In this document: positions 52,403 to 60,628 of the stretch, one piece after another | Layout: every line of letters begins with the position of its first letter | Numbering within the stretch: the first letter of the stretch is position 1 | Assembly (NCBI RefSeq): GCF_003860125.1 | Contig: NZ_RQYL01000011.1 | Span: forward strand, 1-64,000 | Origin: Fretibacterium sp. OH1220_COT-178 | GTDB taxonomy: Bacteria > Synergistota > Synergistia > Synergistales > Aminobacteriaceae | Length of the DNA: 64,000 nucleotides | Direction: 5' to 3' | Made by a program: the position numbers and the translations under genes | Notes under the pieces: model-generated | What the model was told of the DNA's origin: nothing | Seen by the model: only the letters and a program-made list of their open reading frames with translations | Databases searched by the model: none

Positions 52403-54523
52403 ATGACCGAGTCGAATGCAGCCTTGCTGTCCCACCCTCTGAGAAAGCTCTTCGCCCCTCAAAGCGTCGCCATCGTCGGCGCCTCGTCCGACCCGGAACG
52501 CCTGACGGGACGGACGCTCCGCTATTTGCAGGCCTTCGGCTACCGGGGAGCGATACACCCGGTCAACCCGAAGGCCGACGCCGTCGCAGGCCTGCCCGTG
52601 CACCGGGACATCGCGGAGATCGAAGGTCCCCTGGATCTCGCGATCCTCAGCGTCAGGGCCAACCTGATCCCCGGCGTGATGCGGGCCTGTGCCGACAAGC
52701 AGGTTCCCTTCGTCCTGATCTACTCCTCGGGTTTTTCCGAGACGGGCAACAATGCGCTTCAGGAGGAGGTGTCCGCCATCGCACGCGAGGGGGGCATCCG
52801 GGTCCTGGGGCCGAACTGCCAGGGACTGGTGAACCTGGCGGAGGGGATTCCCCTCACGTTTTCGGGCGCCCTCTACGAGGCGCCGCGCCCGGTAACGGGA
52901 CACGTTGCGCTCGTGTCCCAGAGCGGAGCGTTCGGGTTCTCGTCCTTCGGCGTGGGGATGGAGCACGGCGTGCGGTTCCGCTACGTCGTCACCACCGGCA
53001 ACCAGTCGGACCTCGATGCCGTGGAGTGTGCGGACTACGTGCTGGAGGACCCCGAGGTGCGCCTGCTGATGCTCTATCTGGAAGGGCTGGAGGACGGGGC
53101 GGGCTTCCTGCGCCTGGTGCGGAGGGCCCGCGAACGCGGCATCGCCGTTGCGGTCCTGAAGGCTGGACGGTCGCCCTCGGCCCGGGAGGCGGCCAAGAGC
53201 CATACGGCGGCACTGACGGGGGACGAGCGGGTCTGGTCGGCGGTGTTCTCGCAGTACGGGGTCATCCCGATGGAGGATATCGACGACATCATCGGCATCG
53301 GCCAGGTGCTGGGGGCGGAGAAACGCATGAAGGGCGGCAGCTCCGCGATCCTGACCACCTCCGGAGGGGCCGGCATCGTCATGGCCGATTGCCTGAACGA
53401 CGTGGGGCTCTCCGTCCCGGAGTTCTCGCCTCTGACGAGGACGCGCATCGAGGCGGCCATTCCGCCCTTCGGGGCGTCCCGCAACCCCGTGGACATGACG
53501 GTCCAGATCTCCGAGCAGCCGGAGAACTTCCGCAGCGTCTTCGACGCGGTGCAGGAGGACGCGGAGCTGGACTCGGTCGTGACGTCCCTGTCGATGATCG
53601 TGGGGCGCGCGGGCGACGTCATGACGGACATCATGATCGAGAGCTACGGCCGCAGCCCGAAGCCCCAGGCGGCCGTCTGGATGATCGACCATCAACATGG
53701 AGGCCGCTTCATCGAACGGCTGAAGGGGGCCGGGATCCCCATCTTTCAGAGCTTCCGTCAGTGCGCCCGCGCCATGAAGGCCCTCAAGCGGTGGGGGACC
53801 TTCGAGCCTCCTCTGGCGCCCCGTTTCGACGCGAGCGAGCCGATCCTTCCGGACTGGGAGGAGAGCATGACCGAGTACGACGCCAAGGTGTTCCTCTCCC
53901 GGTACGGCATTCCCGTGACGCGCGAGCGCCTTTGCCTGAACCTGGAGGAGGCGTGCGACGCGGCCGAGGAGCTGGGTTTCCCCGTGGCGCTCAAGGGGAT
54001 GGCGGCCTCCGTGCTGCACAAGACGGAGGCGGGGATCGTGGCACTGGACGTGCGGTCCTTCGAGGAGCTCCGAAGCGCGCTCAAGACCGTGCGGAGTCAT
54101 TTGGCGGAGCATGTCGGGGACCGGGGAGTCCAGGGTTTTCTGGTCTCCGAGATGGTGCGGGGAGGGTTCGAGTGCATCGTCGGCGTGAAGCGGGATCCCG
54201 TGTTCGGGCCGATGATCGCGGTGGGCCTCGGCGGAATCTACGTCGAGGTGCTGGGCGACGTGTCCCTGAGGCACGGGGCCGTCGACGAGGACGAGGCGCT
54301 CGACATGATCCGCCAGATCAAGGGCTACTCGTTCCTCTCCGGGACCCGGGGCAGCCGGCCGAGGGATATCCGGGCCCTGGCCCGGATCGTCAGCCGGGTC
54401 TCGCAGCTGGCGGTCACCGAGACGGGGCTGCTGGAGCTGGACATCAATCCCGTGTTCGTCCTGGAGGAGGGCAAGGGGGCCGTGGCGGCGGACGCGCTGG
54501 TCGTGAAGGCGCAGGAGGCATGA
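52403..54523 (+). CDS. ADP-forming acetyl/acyl-CoA synthetase (fused alpha-beta)
   Basis: The protein has 706 aa. The N-terminal CoA-binding domain (about residues 14-140, SVAIVGASSDPERLTGRTLRY) is followed by succinyl-CoA-ligase-like domains with the phospho-histidine in AKSHTAALTG (about His267). The C-terminal ATP-grasp domain (about residues 485-706) has ALKGMAASVLHKTEAGIVALD and ELDINPVFVL. It converts acyl-CoA, ADP and phosphate to the acid, CoA and ATP, an energy-yielding step in peptide fermenters. The substrate is unknown; acetyl-, propionyl- or branched acyl-CoA are all possible. The ATG at 52403 has GGGAGGA 8 bp upstream. It is under a cobalamin riboswitch, which is unusual for this enzyme. 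Confidence 0.9.
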   Translation: MTESNAALLSHPLRKLFAPQSVAIVGASSDPERLTGRTLRYLQAFGYRGAIHPVNPKADAVAGLPVHRDIAEIEGPLDLAILSVRANLIPGVMRACADKQVPFVLIYSSGFSETGNNALQEEVSAIAREGGIRVLGPNCQGLVNLAEGIPLTFSGALYEAPRPVTGHVALVSQSGAFGFSSFGVGMEHGVRFRYVVTTGNQSDLDAVECADYVLEDPEVRLLMLYLEGLEDGAGFLRLVRRARERGIAVAVLKAGRSPSAREAAKSHTAALTGDERVWSAVFSQYGVIPMEDIDDIIGIGQVLGAEKRMKGGSSAILTTSGGAGIVMADCLNDVGLSVPEFSPLTRTRIEAAIPPFGASRNPVDMTVQISEQPENFRSVFDAVQEDAELDSVVTSLSMIVGRAGDVMTDIMIESYGRSPKPQAAVWMIDHQHGGRFIERLKGAGIPIFQSFRQCARAMKALKRWGTFEPPLAPRFDASEPILPDWEESMTEYDAKVFLSRYGIPVTRERLCLNLEEACDAAEELGFPVALKGMAASVLHKTEAGIVALDVRSFEELRSALKTVRSHLAEHVGDRGVQGFLVSEMVRGGFECIVGVKRDPVFGPMIAVGLGGIYVEVLGDVSLRHGAVDEDEALDMIRQIKGYSFLSGTRGSRPRDIRALARIVSRVSQLAVTETGLLELDINPVFVLEEGKGAVAADALVVKAQEA

Positions 54524-54531
54524 GGCACGAA

Positions 54532-54560
54532 GGGCCCCCGGAGAGGTTCTCCGGGGGCCC
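54532..54560. terminator. bidirectional terminator between acyl-CoA synthetase and hcp
   Basis: A perfect 13-bp stem (54532-54544 GGGCCCCCGGAGA with 54548-54560 TCTCCGGGGGCCC) with a 3-base loop lies between two convergent genes. T-runs are short on both sides, but the stem is very stable. Confidence 0.7.
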
Positions 54561-54575
54561 CGGTTTGCAGCGCGG

Positions 54576-56219
54576 TTATCCCAGAATGGCCTTGAGGTCG
54601 GCCTCGGGGGTCGTGATGGGCTGGATGTTGAAGGCCTTCTGCAGGAACTCCAGCACGGGCGGCTTGACGAATGCAGGCAGCGAGGGCCCGAGCCGGATGT
54701 TTTTGATTCCCAGAAAGAGCAGGGAGAGCAGGATGCAGACGGCCTTCTGCTCGTACCAGGAGAGCACCAGAGACAGGGGCAGGCCGTTGACGTCGGTGCC
54801 GAAGGCCTCGGCCAGCGCCGCGGCGATCTTGATGGCCGACGCGGCGTCGTTGCACTGCCCGACGTCCAGCAGGCGGGGCAGCCCGTCGATGTCCCCGAAG
54901 TCCAGCTTGTTGAAGCGGAACTTTCCGCACGCCAGGGTCAGGATCACGGTGTCCCGGGGCGCCTGTGTGGCGAAGTCCGTGTAGTAGTTGCGACCGCTCT
55001 TGGCGCCGTCGCAGCCGCCGACCAGGAAAAAGTGCCGGATCTTTCCGGCCTTGACCAGCTCGACGACCTTGCCCGCGGCGTTCAGCACGGTGTTGTGGCC
55101 GAAGCCCACGAGGATCCGCTTGTCGTCGCCGTCGGCCTCGAAGCCCGGCGCGGCCAGGGCGGCCTCGATGACCGGCGTGAAGTCCTTCTTGTCGTCGATG
55201 TGGCGCACTCCGGGGAAGGCCACCAGCCCCGTGGTGAAGATGCGGTCCGTATAGCTGGTGGGCTTCTGGATGCAGTTGGTGGTCATCAGGATGGCGCCGG
55301 GGAAGGCCGCGAACTCCTTCTGCTGGTCCTGCCAGGCTCCGCCGTAGTTGCCCGCCAGGTGCGGATACTTCTTGAGCCGCGGGTATCCGTGGCAGGGCAG
55401 CATCTCGCCGTGGGTGTAGATGTTGATGCCCTTGCCCTCCGTCTGCTGGAGCAGCAGATCCAGGTCGCGCAGATCGTGGCCGGAGACCAGGATGGCCTTG
55501 CCCTTCAGCGGGTGGATGCGGACCGGCGTCGGCTCGGGGTGTCCGTACACCTCGGTGTTGGCCCTGTCCAGAAGGTTCATGACGTCTATGTTCCACTTGC
55601 CCGCGTCCAGAACGTGTGCCGTCAGCTCCTCCACGGTCATCGCCTCGCGGCTCAGGGCGTCGAGCTTTTCGTGGAAGAACCCGTAGATGCCCTCGTCCTC
55701 GTAGCCCAGCACGAGGGCGTGGTGGGCGTACGCCGCGCTGCCCTTCAGGCCGAGCAAAACCAGATCGTAGAGCCCCTGAACGACATCCCCCCGTCTCTCC
55801 GCCCAGCTCAGGGGGGTGTAGCGCCCGCCCGCGACGACCATGTCGGCCATGCTTTCCGGCAGCTCGTCCACCGCAGGGCCGGAGAGAACCTCGGGCTTCG
55901 TGCCCACCCGCGCGCAGGCCTCCTCGTAGAGCCGTTTCGCGCTCCTGCGCGCGGAACTGGCCCGGGCGATCATCTCGGCCATGCGGAGGTTGTCGAAGTT
56001 GACGTTCGTGACGGTCGTGAAGAGCGCCTCGACCACGAACCGATCGATCTCCCGGTCGACCGATCCGAGCCCGCGCGCACGGTGCGCGTACATCGCAATT
56101 CCCTTTGCGGCGTGGACCAGGAGATCCTGAAGGTCCGAGACCTCCGCGGACTTCCCGCACACTCCGACGACATTGCATCCCGTCCCCCTCGCGGTCTGCT
56201 CGCACTGATAACAGAACAT
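54576..56219 (-). CDS. hcp: hybrid cluster protein (hydroxylamine reductase)
   Basis: The protein has 547 aa. The N-terminal cluster motif is Cys3-x2-Cys6-x8-Cys15-x5-Cys21, the class I pattern of strict anaerobes. Hybrid-cluster ligands follow in the C-terminal half (ACGKFRFN, GQCNDAASAI, EQKAVCILLSLLFLG). Hcp reduces hydroxylamine and nitric oxide and helps against nitrosative stress. The ATG at 56219 (MFCYQCEQTARGTGC) is chosen because GAGGGGGA lies 6 bp upstream and all relatives start so. Its promoter carries a palindrome (see 56247-56298). No hcr reductase gene is adjacent. Confidence 0.95.
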   Translation of the reverse strand: MFCYQCEQTARGTGCNVVGVCGKSAEVSDLQDLLVHAAKGIAMYAHRARGLGSVDREIDRFVVEALFTTVTNVNFDNLRMAEMIARASSARRSAKRLYEEACARVGTKPEVLSGPAVDELPESMADMVVAGGRYTPLSWAERRGDVVQGLYDLVLLGLKGSAAYAHHALVLGYEDEGIYGFFHEKLDALSREAMTVEELTAHVLDAGKWNIDVMNLLDRANTEVYGHPEPTPVRIHPLKGKAILVSGHDLRDLDLLLQQTEGKGINIYTHGEMLPCHGYPRLKKYPHLAGNYGGAWQDQQKEFAAFPGAILMTTNCIQKPTSYTDRIFTTGLVAFPGVRHIDDKKDFTPVIEAALAAPGFEADGDDKRILVGFGHNTVLNAAGKVVELVKAGKIRHFFLVGGCDGAKSGRNYYTDFATQAPRDTVILTLACGKFRFNKLDFGDIDGLPRLLDVGQCNDAASAIKIAAALAEAFGTDVNGLPLSLVLSWYEQKAVCILLSLLFLGIKNIRLGPSLPAFVKPPVLEFLQKAFNIQPITTPEADLKAILG

Positions 56220-56246
56220 GCACATTCCCCCTCGATATGGTATTAA

Positions 56247-56298
56247 GTAAATAGGAGTCTATTTACCTTTATTATATTCCTATCCCGTTGTTTGTCAA
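56247..56298 (-). promoter_or_regulatory. hcp promoter with palindromic operator
   Basis: On the minus strand, TTGACA (56298-56293) and TATAAT (56276-56271) are 16 bp apart, a perfect sigma-70 promoter. An 8-bp perfect inverted repeat, GTAAATAG-ACTC-CTATTTAC (56266-56247), covers the expected start point. Such a position fits repression. A nitric-oxide-responsive regulator is plausible from the gene product, but the motif was not matched to a known site. Confidence 0.75.
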
Positions 56299-56402
56299 AT
56301 AGCGAATGTCGCCGAGACGCGTGCGGCGGCTTCTGCGTTAGAATGGGGATGATCGATGCCTGCGGCCGTGGAGGCCGTCTTGATGGAAACGGAGGAAGGT
56401 TC

Positions 56403-58280
56403 ATGAAATGTTCTGCCGTATCGCTGGGGGTGCTGGCCGCGTTCTGCGGCCTTTTCTGCTGTTCGGGGAGGGGCGCGGCCTCGGAGGTCGGGGCCGTGCC
56501 CGAGCGCGCGTCGGTCCCGGAGAGGTACCGCTGGGATCTCGAGGCCATCTACCCGACGCTCGACGACTGGGAGGCCGCGTTCGCCGCGCTCTCCCCGAGG
56601 GTGGACGCCCTCTCCGCCTGGGCGGGAAAGCTGAAGGACGCCCCGTCGCTGCTCGCCTTCCTCAGGGAGAGGGAGGCGGTGGAGTTCGAGCTGGAGCGGC
56701 TCTTCGTCTTCGCCCACATGAAGGGGGACGAGGATCTGCGCGTGGGGCGCCATCAGGAACTGAAGGGGCGCGCGGAGAGCCTCTCCGTCCGGTTCGGAGC
56801 GGCCTGCTCCTTTTTCGTGCCGGAGGTGCTGGCCCTGGACGAGGAGGAACTGCGCCGCTGGGTCGCCGGGGATGAGGCCCTGAAGCAGTACGCCTTTTTC
56901 TTCGAACGACTGCTTCGGGAGAAGCCGCACGTGCTCTCCGCGGCCGGGGAGGAGCTCCTGGCGCGTTCGCGCGAGATGGCCTCCACGCCCGCCGGAGCCT
57001 TTTCTCTCCTGACGAATGCGGACATGAAGTTCCCGAAGGTCCGCGGCGAGGACGGTACCGAGGTCGAGTTGACGGAGGAGCGCTACTACAGGCTCAGCCG
57101 CTCCCGGAACCGCGAGGTGCGCAAGGCGGCCTTCGAGGGCATCCACGACACCTACGGCGGCTTCCGCAACGCCATCGGCGCACTTTATGCGGGGTCCGTG
57201 AAGGGGGACCTGTTCTACGCGCGGGCGCGGCGCTACGAAAACAGCCTCCAGGCCGCCCTGTTCGGGGACGACGTCCCGGTGTCCGTCTACGACAACGTGG
57301 TCGATACGGCTCGAAAACACTCCCCGCTGATGAAACGCTACGAGCGGCTGCGTCGGTCGGTGCTGAAACTCGATGCGCTGCACGCCTACGACCTCAACGT
57401 CCCCCTGACCGAGGAGCCGCTCGCCGACATTCCTTATGAGGATGCCTGCAGGATGGTCGTCGAGGCTCTGGCGCCCCTGGGCGAGGAGTACGTGAGCACC
57501 CTTAAAAAAGGCTTCGAGGAGCGGTGGGTGGACGTGTACGAGAACCAGGGCAAGCGGAAGGGCGCGTATTCGTGGGGAAGCTACGGAACCCGGCCCTATG
57601 TGCTGCTGAACTACAACGGGACGCTCCGCGACGTGTTCACCATTGCGCACGAGATGGGCCACTCCCTGCATTCGTGGTACTCCCGCCGCACCCAGCCCCA
57701 GGTCTACGCCGATTATCCCATCCTGCTGGCGGAGGTGGCCTCCACCACGAACGAGATGCTGCTGCTGGAATATCTGCTCAGGAGGAGCGCCTCGGCCGAG
57801 GAGAAAAAATGGCTTCTGACCTATTTCTATGACATGATTCGGGCGACGTTCTTCCGGCAGGCGCTCTTCGCCGAGTTCGAGCGCACCGTCCACGCGCGCG
57901 CCGAGGGGGGAGGGGCCCTGACGCCGGAGTACTTCTGCCGGGTGTGGGGCGAGCTGAACGAGGACTACTACGGCCCGGAGATGGTCGTCGACGAGCCCCT
58001 CAAGATGGAGTGGGCGCGAATCCCGCACTTTTACAGGGCGTTCTACGTCTACAAGTACGTGACGGGAATAACCGCCGCCTGTGCCCTCTCCGAAGCCCTG
58101 CTGACGGAGGGAGAGCCCGCGCGCGAGCGCTATCTGGCCTTTCTGAGGAGCGGATCCGCCGAGTGGCCGCTCGAGACTTTGAGACGGGCCGGGGTCGATC
58201 TGACGAGCCCGGCTCCCTTCGAGAGGACGATGGAGCTTTTCAAACGACGTCTGGACGAAGGGGAGGCCCTTTGGCGGTGA
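56403..58280 (+). CDS. exported M3-family oligoendopeptidase (PepF-like)
   Basis: The protein has 625 aa. The N-terminus (MKCSAVSLGVLAAFCGLFCC, then SGRGAAS) is a signal peptide, so the enzyme should act outside the cytoplasm. The rest matches oligoendopeptidase F: YRWDLEAIYPTLDDWEAAF, DYPILLAEVASTTNE, and the zinc motif HEMGHSLHSWYS. PepF is normally cytoplasmic, which makes export unusual. The ATG at 56403 follows GGAGGAAGG; the upstream in-frame extension carries no RBS. It would cut oligopeptides for uptake, in line with a peptide-fermenting lifestyle. Confidence 0.88.
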   Translation: MKCSAVSLGVLAAFCGLFCCSGRGAASEVGAVPERASVPERYRWDLEAIYPTLDDWEAAFAALSPRVDALSAWAGKLKDAPSLLAFLREREAVEFELERLFVFAHMKGDEDLRVGRHQELKGRAESLSVRFGAACSFFVPEVLALDEEELRRWVAGDEALKQYAFFFERLLREKPHVLSAAGEELLARSREMASTPAGAFSLLTNADMKFPKVRGEDGTEVELTEERYYRLSRSRNREVRKAAFEGIHDTYGGFRNAIGALYAGSVKGDLFYARARRYENSLQAALFGDDVPVSVYDNVVDTARKHSPLMKRYERLRRSVLKLDALHAYDLNVPLTEEPLADIPYEDACRMVVEALAPLGEEYVSTLKKGFEERWVDVYENQGKRKGAYSWGSYGTRPYVLLNYNGTLRDVFTIAHEMGHSLHSWYSRRTQPQVYADYPILLAEVASTTNEMLLLEYLLRRSASAEEKKWLLTYFYDMIRATFFRQALFAEFERTVHARAEGGGALTPEYFCRVWGELNEDYYGPEMVVDEPLKMEWARIPHFYRAFYVYKYVTGITAACALSEALLTEGEPARERYLAFLRSGSAEWPLETLRRAGVDLTSPAPFERTMELFKRRLDEGEALWR

Positions 58281-58405
58281 GTCGGCGATGCGGCCACCGG
58301 GGAAAATATATTTGTCCGGAAGCCGGGCGGGATGTGAGAATAGATGCGCCGGATCCTGCGGCCTTTTGAGGGCTTATGGAACGACTGAAGGAGGATATGA
58401 CGGTT

Positions 58406-59521
58406 ATGATCGATAAGAAAAGGCTTTTGGACACGTTTTTGAGCTATGTGCAGATCGACAGCGAGTCGCTGAACGAGCGTGCGATGATGGAGCGGGTCAG
58501 CGAGGATCTGCGGGCCCTCGGCGCGGAGGTCTGGTTCGACGATTCCGGCAGCGCGGTCGGCTCTAACGGCGGCAACGTCTACGCCCGCCTCGAGGGGGGG
58601 CTGGACATGGAGCCGATGCTCTTCTCCGCGCACCTCGACACGGTGAAGCCCGGCAACGGGGTGAAGCCGGTCGTCGAGGACGGCGTCGTGCGCAGCAGCG
58701 GCGACACCATTCTGGGCGGCGACGACAAGTCGGGCGTCTCCGGCATCATGGAGGCCCTGAGGACGGTCACGGAGAAAAAAGTTCCCCACCGCACGATCGA
58801 GGTGCTCTTCACGATCTGCGAGGAGATTGGCCTGAGGGGCGCGAAGCACGCCGACTTCGGCAAGCTCTCGGCGAAACGGGCCGTCGTGCTGGACAGCAGC
58901 GGCGACGCGGGCAAGATCATCACGTCCGCCCCGGGGCAGAACAAGTTTCTGGCCACCGTCATCGGAAGGACCGCCCACGCGGGGATCGCGCCGGAGCAGG
59001 GGATCAGCGCCATCCAGGTTGCGTCCGAGGCCATCGCGGCGATGAAGCTGCTGCGCATCGACGAGGAGACGACGGCGAACTTCGGCAGCTTCGTCTCCGA
59101 GTACGCGACGAACATCGTCCCGGAGCGGGCGAAGCTGGTCGGCGAGGTGCGCAGCCGCGATACGGAAAAGCTGAAGGCTCAGACCGAGCACATGAAGAGG
59201 TGCCTGGAGGATGCGTGCGCCCGGCACGGTGCGACGCTCGAGTGCGAGATAGAGACCGCCTACCTTGCGTACGGCTTTTCGGAGGACGACGAGCTGGTCC
59301 GCGAGGTGAAGGACGCGTGCGCCCGAATCGGCGTTTCCGCGACGACCGCGGCGAGCGGCGGGGGCAGCGACGCGAACGTGATGAACCTGAGCGGGGTCAA
59401 GGCGGTCGTCCTGGGCACGGGGATGGACAAGGTCCACACCACGTCCGAGCGCATCACGGTCAGGAACCTCGAGGACACGGCGCGGCTCTGCTTCGCGCTG
59501 ATGACGGGGCAAGGGGCCTGA
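58406..59521 (+). CDS. PepT-like M20 peptidase
   Basis: The protein has 371 aa of the M20 zinc peptidase family. Metal-binding motifs: SAHLDTVKPG, GGDDKSGVSG, FTICEEIGLRGAKH, and GRTAHAG in the dimer domain. A short PepT-type tripeptidase or a related aminotripeptidase is likely. The start MIDKKRLLDTFLSYVQIDSES fits relatives; ATG 58406 lies 11 bp after AAGGAGG, whereas ATG 58397 is only 2 bp away. It follows the exported peptidase by 125 bp. A hairpin at 59530-59562 follows it. Confidence 0.85.
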   Translation: MIDKKRLLDTFLSYVQIDSESLNERAMMERVSEDLRALGAEVWFDDSGSAVGSNGGNVYARLEGGLDMEPMLFSAHLDTVKPGNGVKPVVEDGVVRSSGDTILGGDDKSGVSGIMEALRTVTEKKVPHRTIEVLFTICEEIGLRGAKHADFGKLSAKRAVVLDSSGDAGKIITSAPGQNKFLATVIGRTAHAGIAPEQGISAIQVASEAIAAMKLLRIDEETTANFGSFVSEYATNIVPERAKLVGEVRSRDTEKLKAQTEHMKRCLEDACARHGATLECEIETAYLAYGFSEDDELVREVKDACARIGVSATTAASGGGSDANVMNLSGVKAVVLGTGMDKVHTTSERITVRNLEDTARLCFALMTGQGA

Positions 59522-59529
59522 GCCCTTTT

Positions 59530-59562
59530 CTCTCCGCGGCTCGTTTTTCGGGCCGCGGAGAG
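59530..59562 (+). terminator. hairpin after the PepT-like gene
   Basis: CTCTCCGCGGC (59530-59540) and GCCGCGGAGAG (59552-59562) form an 11-bp stem around a T-rich loop. No T-run follows, so termination would be Rho-dependent or weak. Confidence 0.45.
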
Positions 59563-59587
59563 GAGAACGCCGGAAGGGGGGAGAATC

Positions 59588-60628
59588 ATGGACGGCGGAC
59601 GGCTTTCCGAGATCCGGCCCGGCGACGACCGGGCCCGTGCGGAGTGGGAGGCGCTACTGGAACGGGAGGGAATCCGACGCGACCGTCACCTCGACTACAC
59701 CGTGGGGCTGTACGACGAGGAGGACCGGCTGGTCGCGACCGGCTCGTGCTTCGCCGATACGTTGCGCTGCCTGGCGGTGGACGGCGCCCGACGGGGCGAG
59801 GGGCTGTTGGGCCGGATCGTGTCGCACCTCGTCGAGCTGCTGATGGAACAGGACCGACCGAGGCTCTTCCTCCACACTCGGTCCGACCGTACGCCCTTCC
59901 TTTCCGGACTGGGGTTTTACGAGGTGGTCCGACGGGACGGAATCTCGCTCATGGAGAACCGCAGGGACGGCTTCGAAAAATTTCTCCGGGACCTCTCGGG
60001 TTCCGCGCGGCCGGGCCGGAGCGCGGCCCTGGTGATGAACGCCAATCCCTTCACGCTGGGGCACCGTTTCCTGGTCGAGCGCGCAGCCGCGGAGAACGAT
60101 TCGGTGCATCTCTTCGTGGTCTCGGACGACGTTTCCCTCGTCCCTTTCGAGGACCGCTTCGCGTTGGTCAAGGCGGGTTGCGACGGCCTCGGCAACGTGG
60201 CTTTGCACCGCACGGAGGGGTACATGATCTCACAGGCCGTGTTCCCCTCCTATTTTCTGGAGGACGAGGATGCGGCCGTCACGGCACAGGCTCGGTTGGA
60301 CGCGGCTTTGTTCGAAAGGATCGCCTCCGTGCTGGGGGTGACGCGCCGCTATGTGGGGGAGGAGCCCTTCAGCCGCGTGACCCGGCTTTACAACGAGGTC
60401 ATGGCGCTGGGACTGCCGAATGCGGGCATCGAGCTCGTCGTCGTGCCCCGCCTGGAACGGGATGGGCGTGCCGTCAGCGCCTCGGAGGTGCGGCGCCGGA
60501 TCAAGGAGGGGGACGTCGAGGCCGTTCGGCCCCTCGTCCCCCCCGCCACCTACGACTACTTCTTCACCGAAAGGGGAAGGGAGGCCGTCCGCAGGATACG
60601 GTCGGCCTCAGAGGTCGTGCATCATTAG
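59588..60628 (+). CDS. citC: [citrate (pro-3S)-lyase] ligase
   Basis: The protein has 346 aa. An N-terminal GNAT-like domain (about residues 1-130, with RRGEGLLGRIVSHLVELLM) is followed by a nucleotidyltransferase domain. VMNANPFTLGHRFLVERAA contains its HxGH-type site (here NPFTLGH). It acetylates the prosthetic group of citrate lyase with ATP and acetate, switching the enzyme on. The ATG at 59588 follows GGGGGGAGAATC. It is convergent with citF, and their stop codons overlap by two bases, so no terminator lies between them. Confidence 0.9.
   Translation: MDGGRLSEIRPGDDRARAEWEALLEREGIRRDRHLDYTVGLYDEEDRLVATGSCFADTLRCLAVDGARRGEGLLGRIVSHLVELLMEQDRPRLFLHTRSDRTPFLSGLGFYEVVRRDGISLMENRRDGFEKFLRDLSGSARPGRSAALVMNANPFTLGHRFLVERAAAENDSVHLFVVSDDVSLVPFEDRFALVKAGCDGLGNVALHRTEGYMISQAVFPSYFLEDEDAAVTAQARLDAALFERIASVLGVTRRYVGEEPFSRVTRLYNEVMALGLPNAGIELVVVPRLERDGRAVSASEVRRRIKEGDVEAVRPLVPPATYDYFFTERGREAVRRIRSASEVVHH

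Noticed and set aside
49316-54274. A 1652-codon open frame on the minus strand, opposite adhE and the acyl-CoA synthetase
   Set aside because: It is the shadow of two well-recognised plus-strand genes in GC-rich DNA. It shows no domain, crosses the riboswitch, and has a low-complexity composition.
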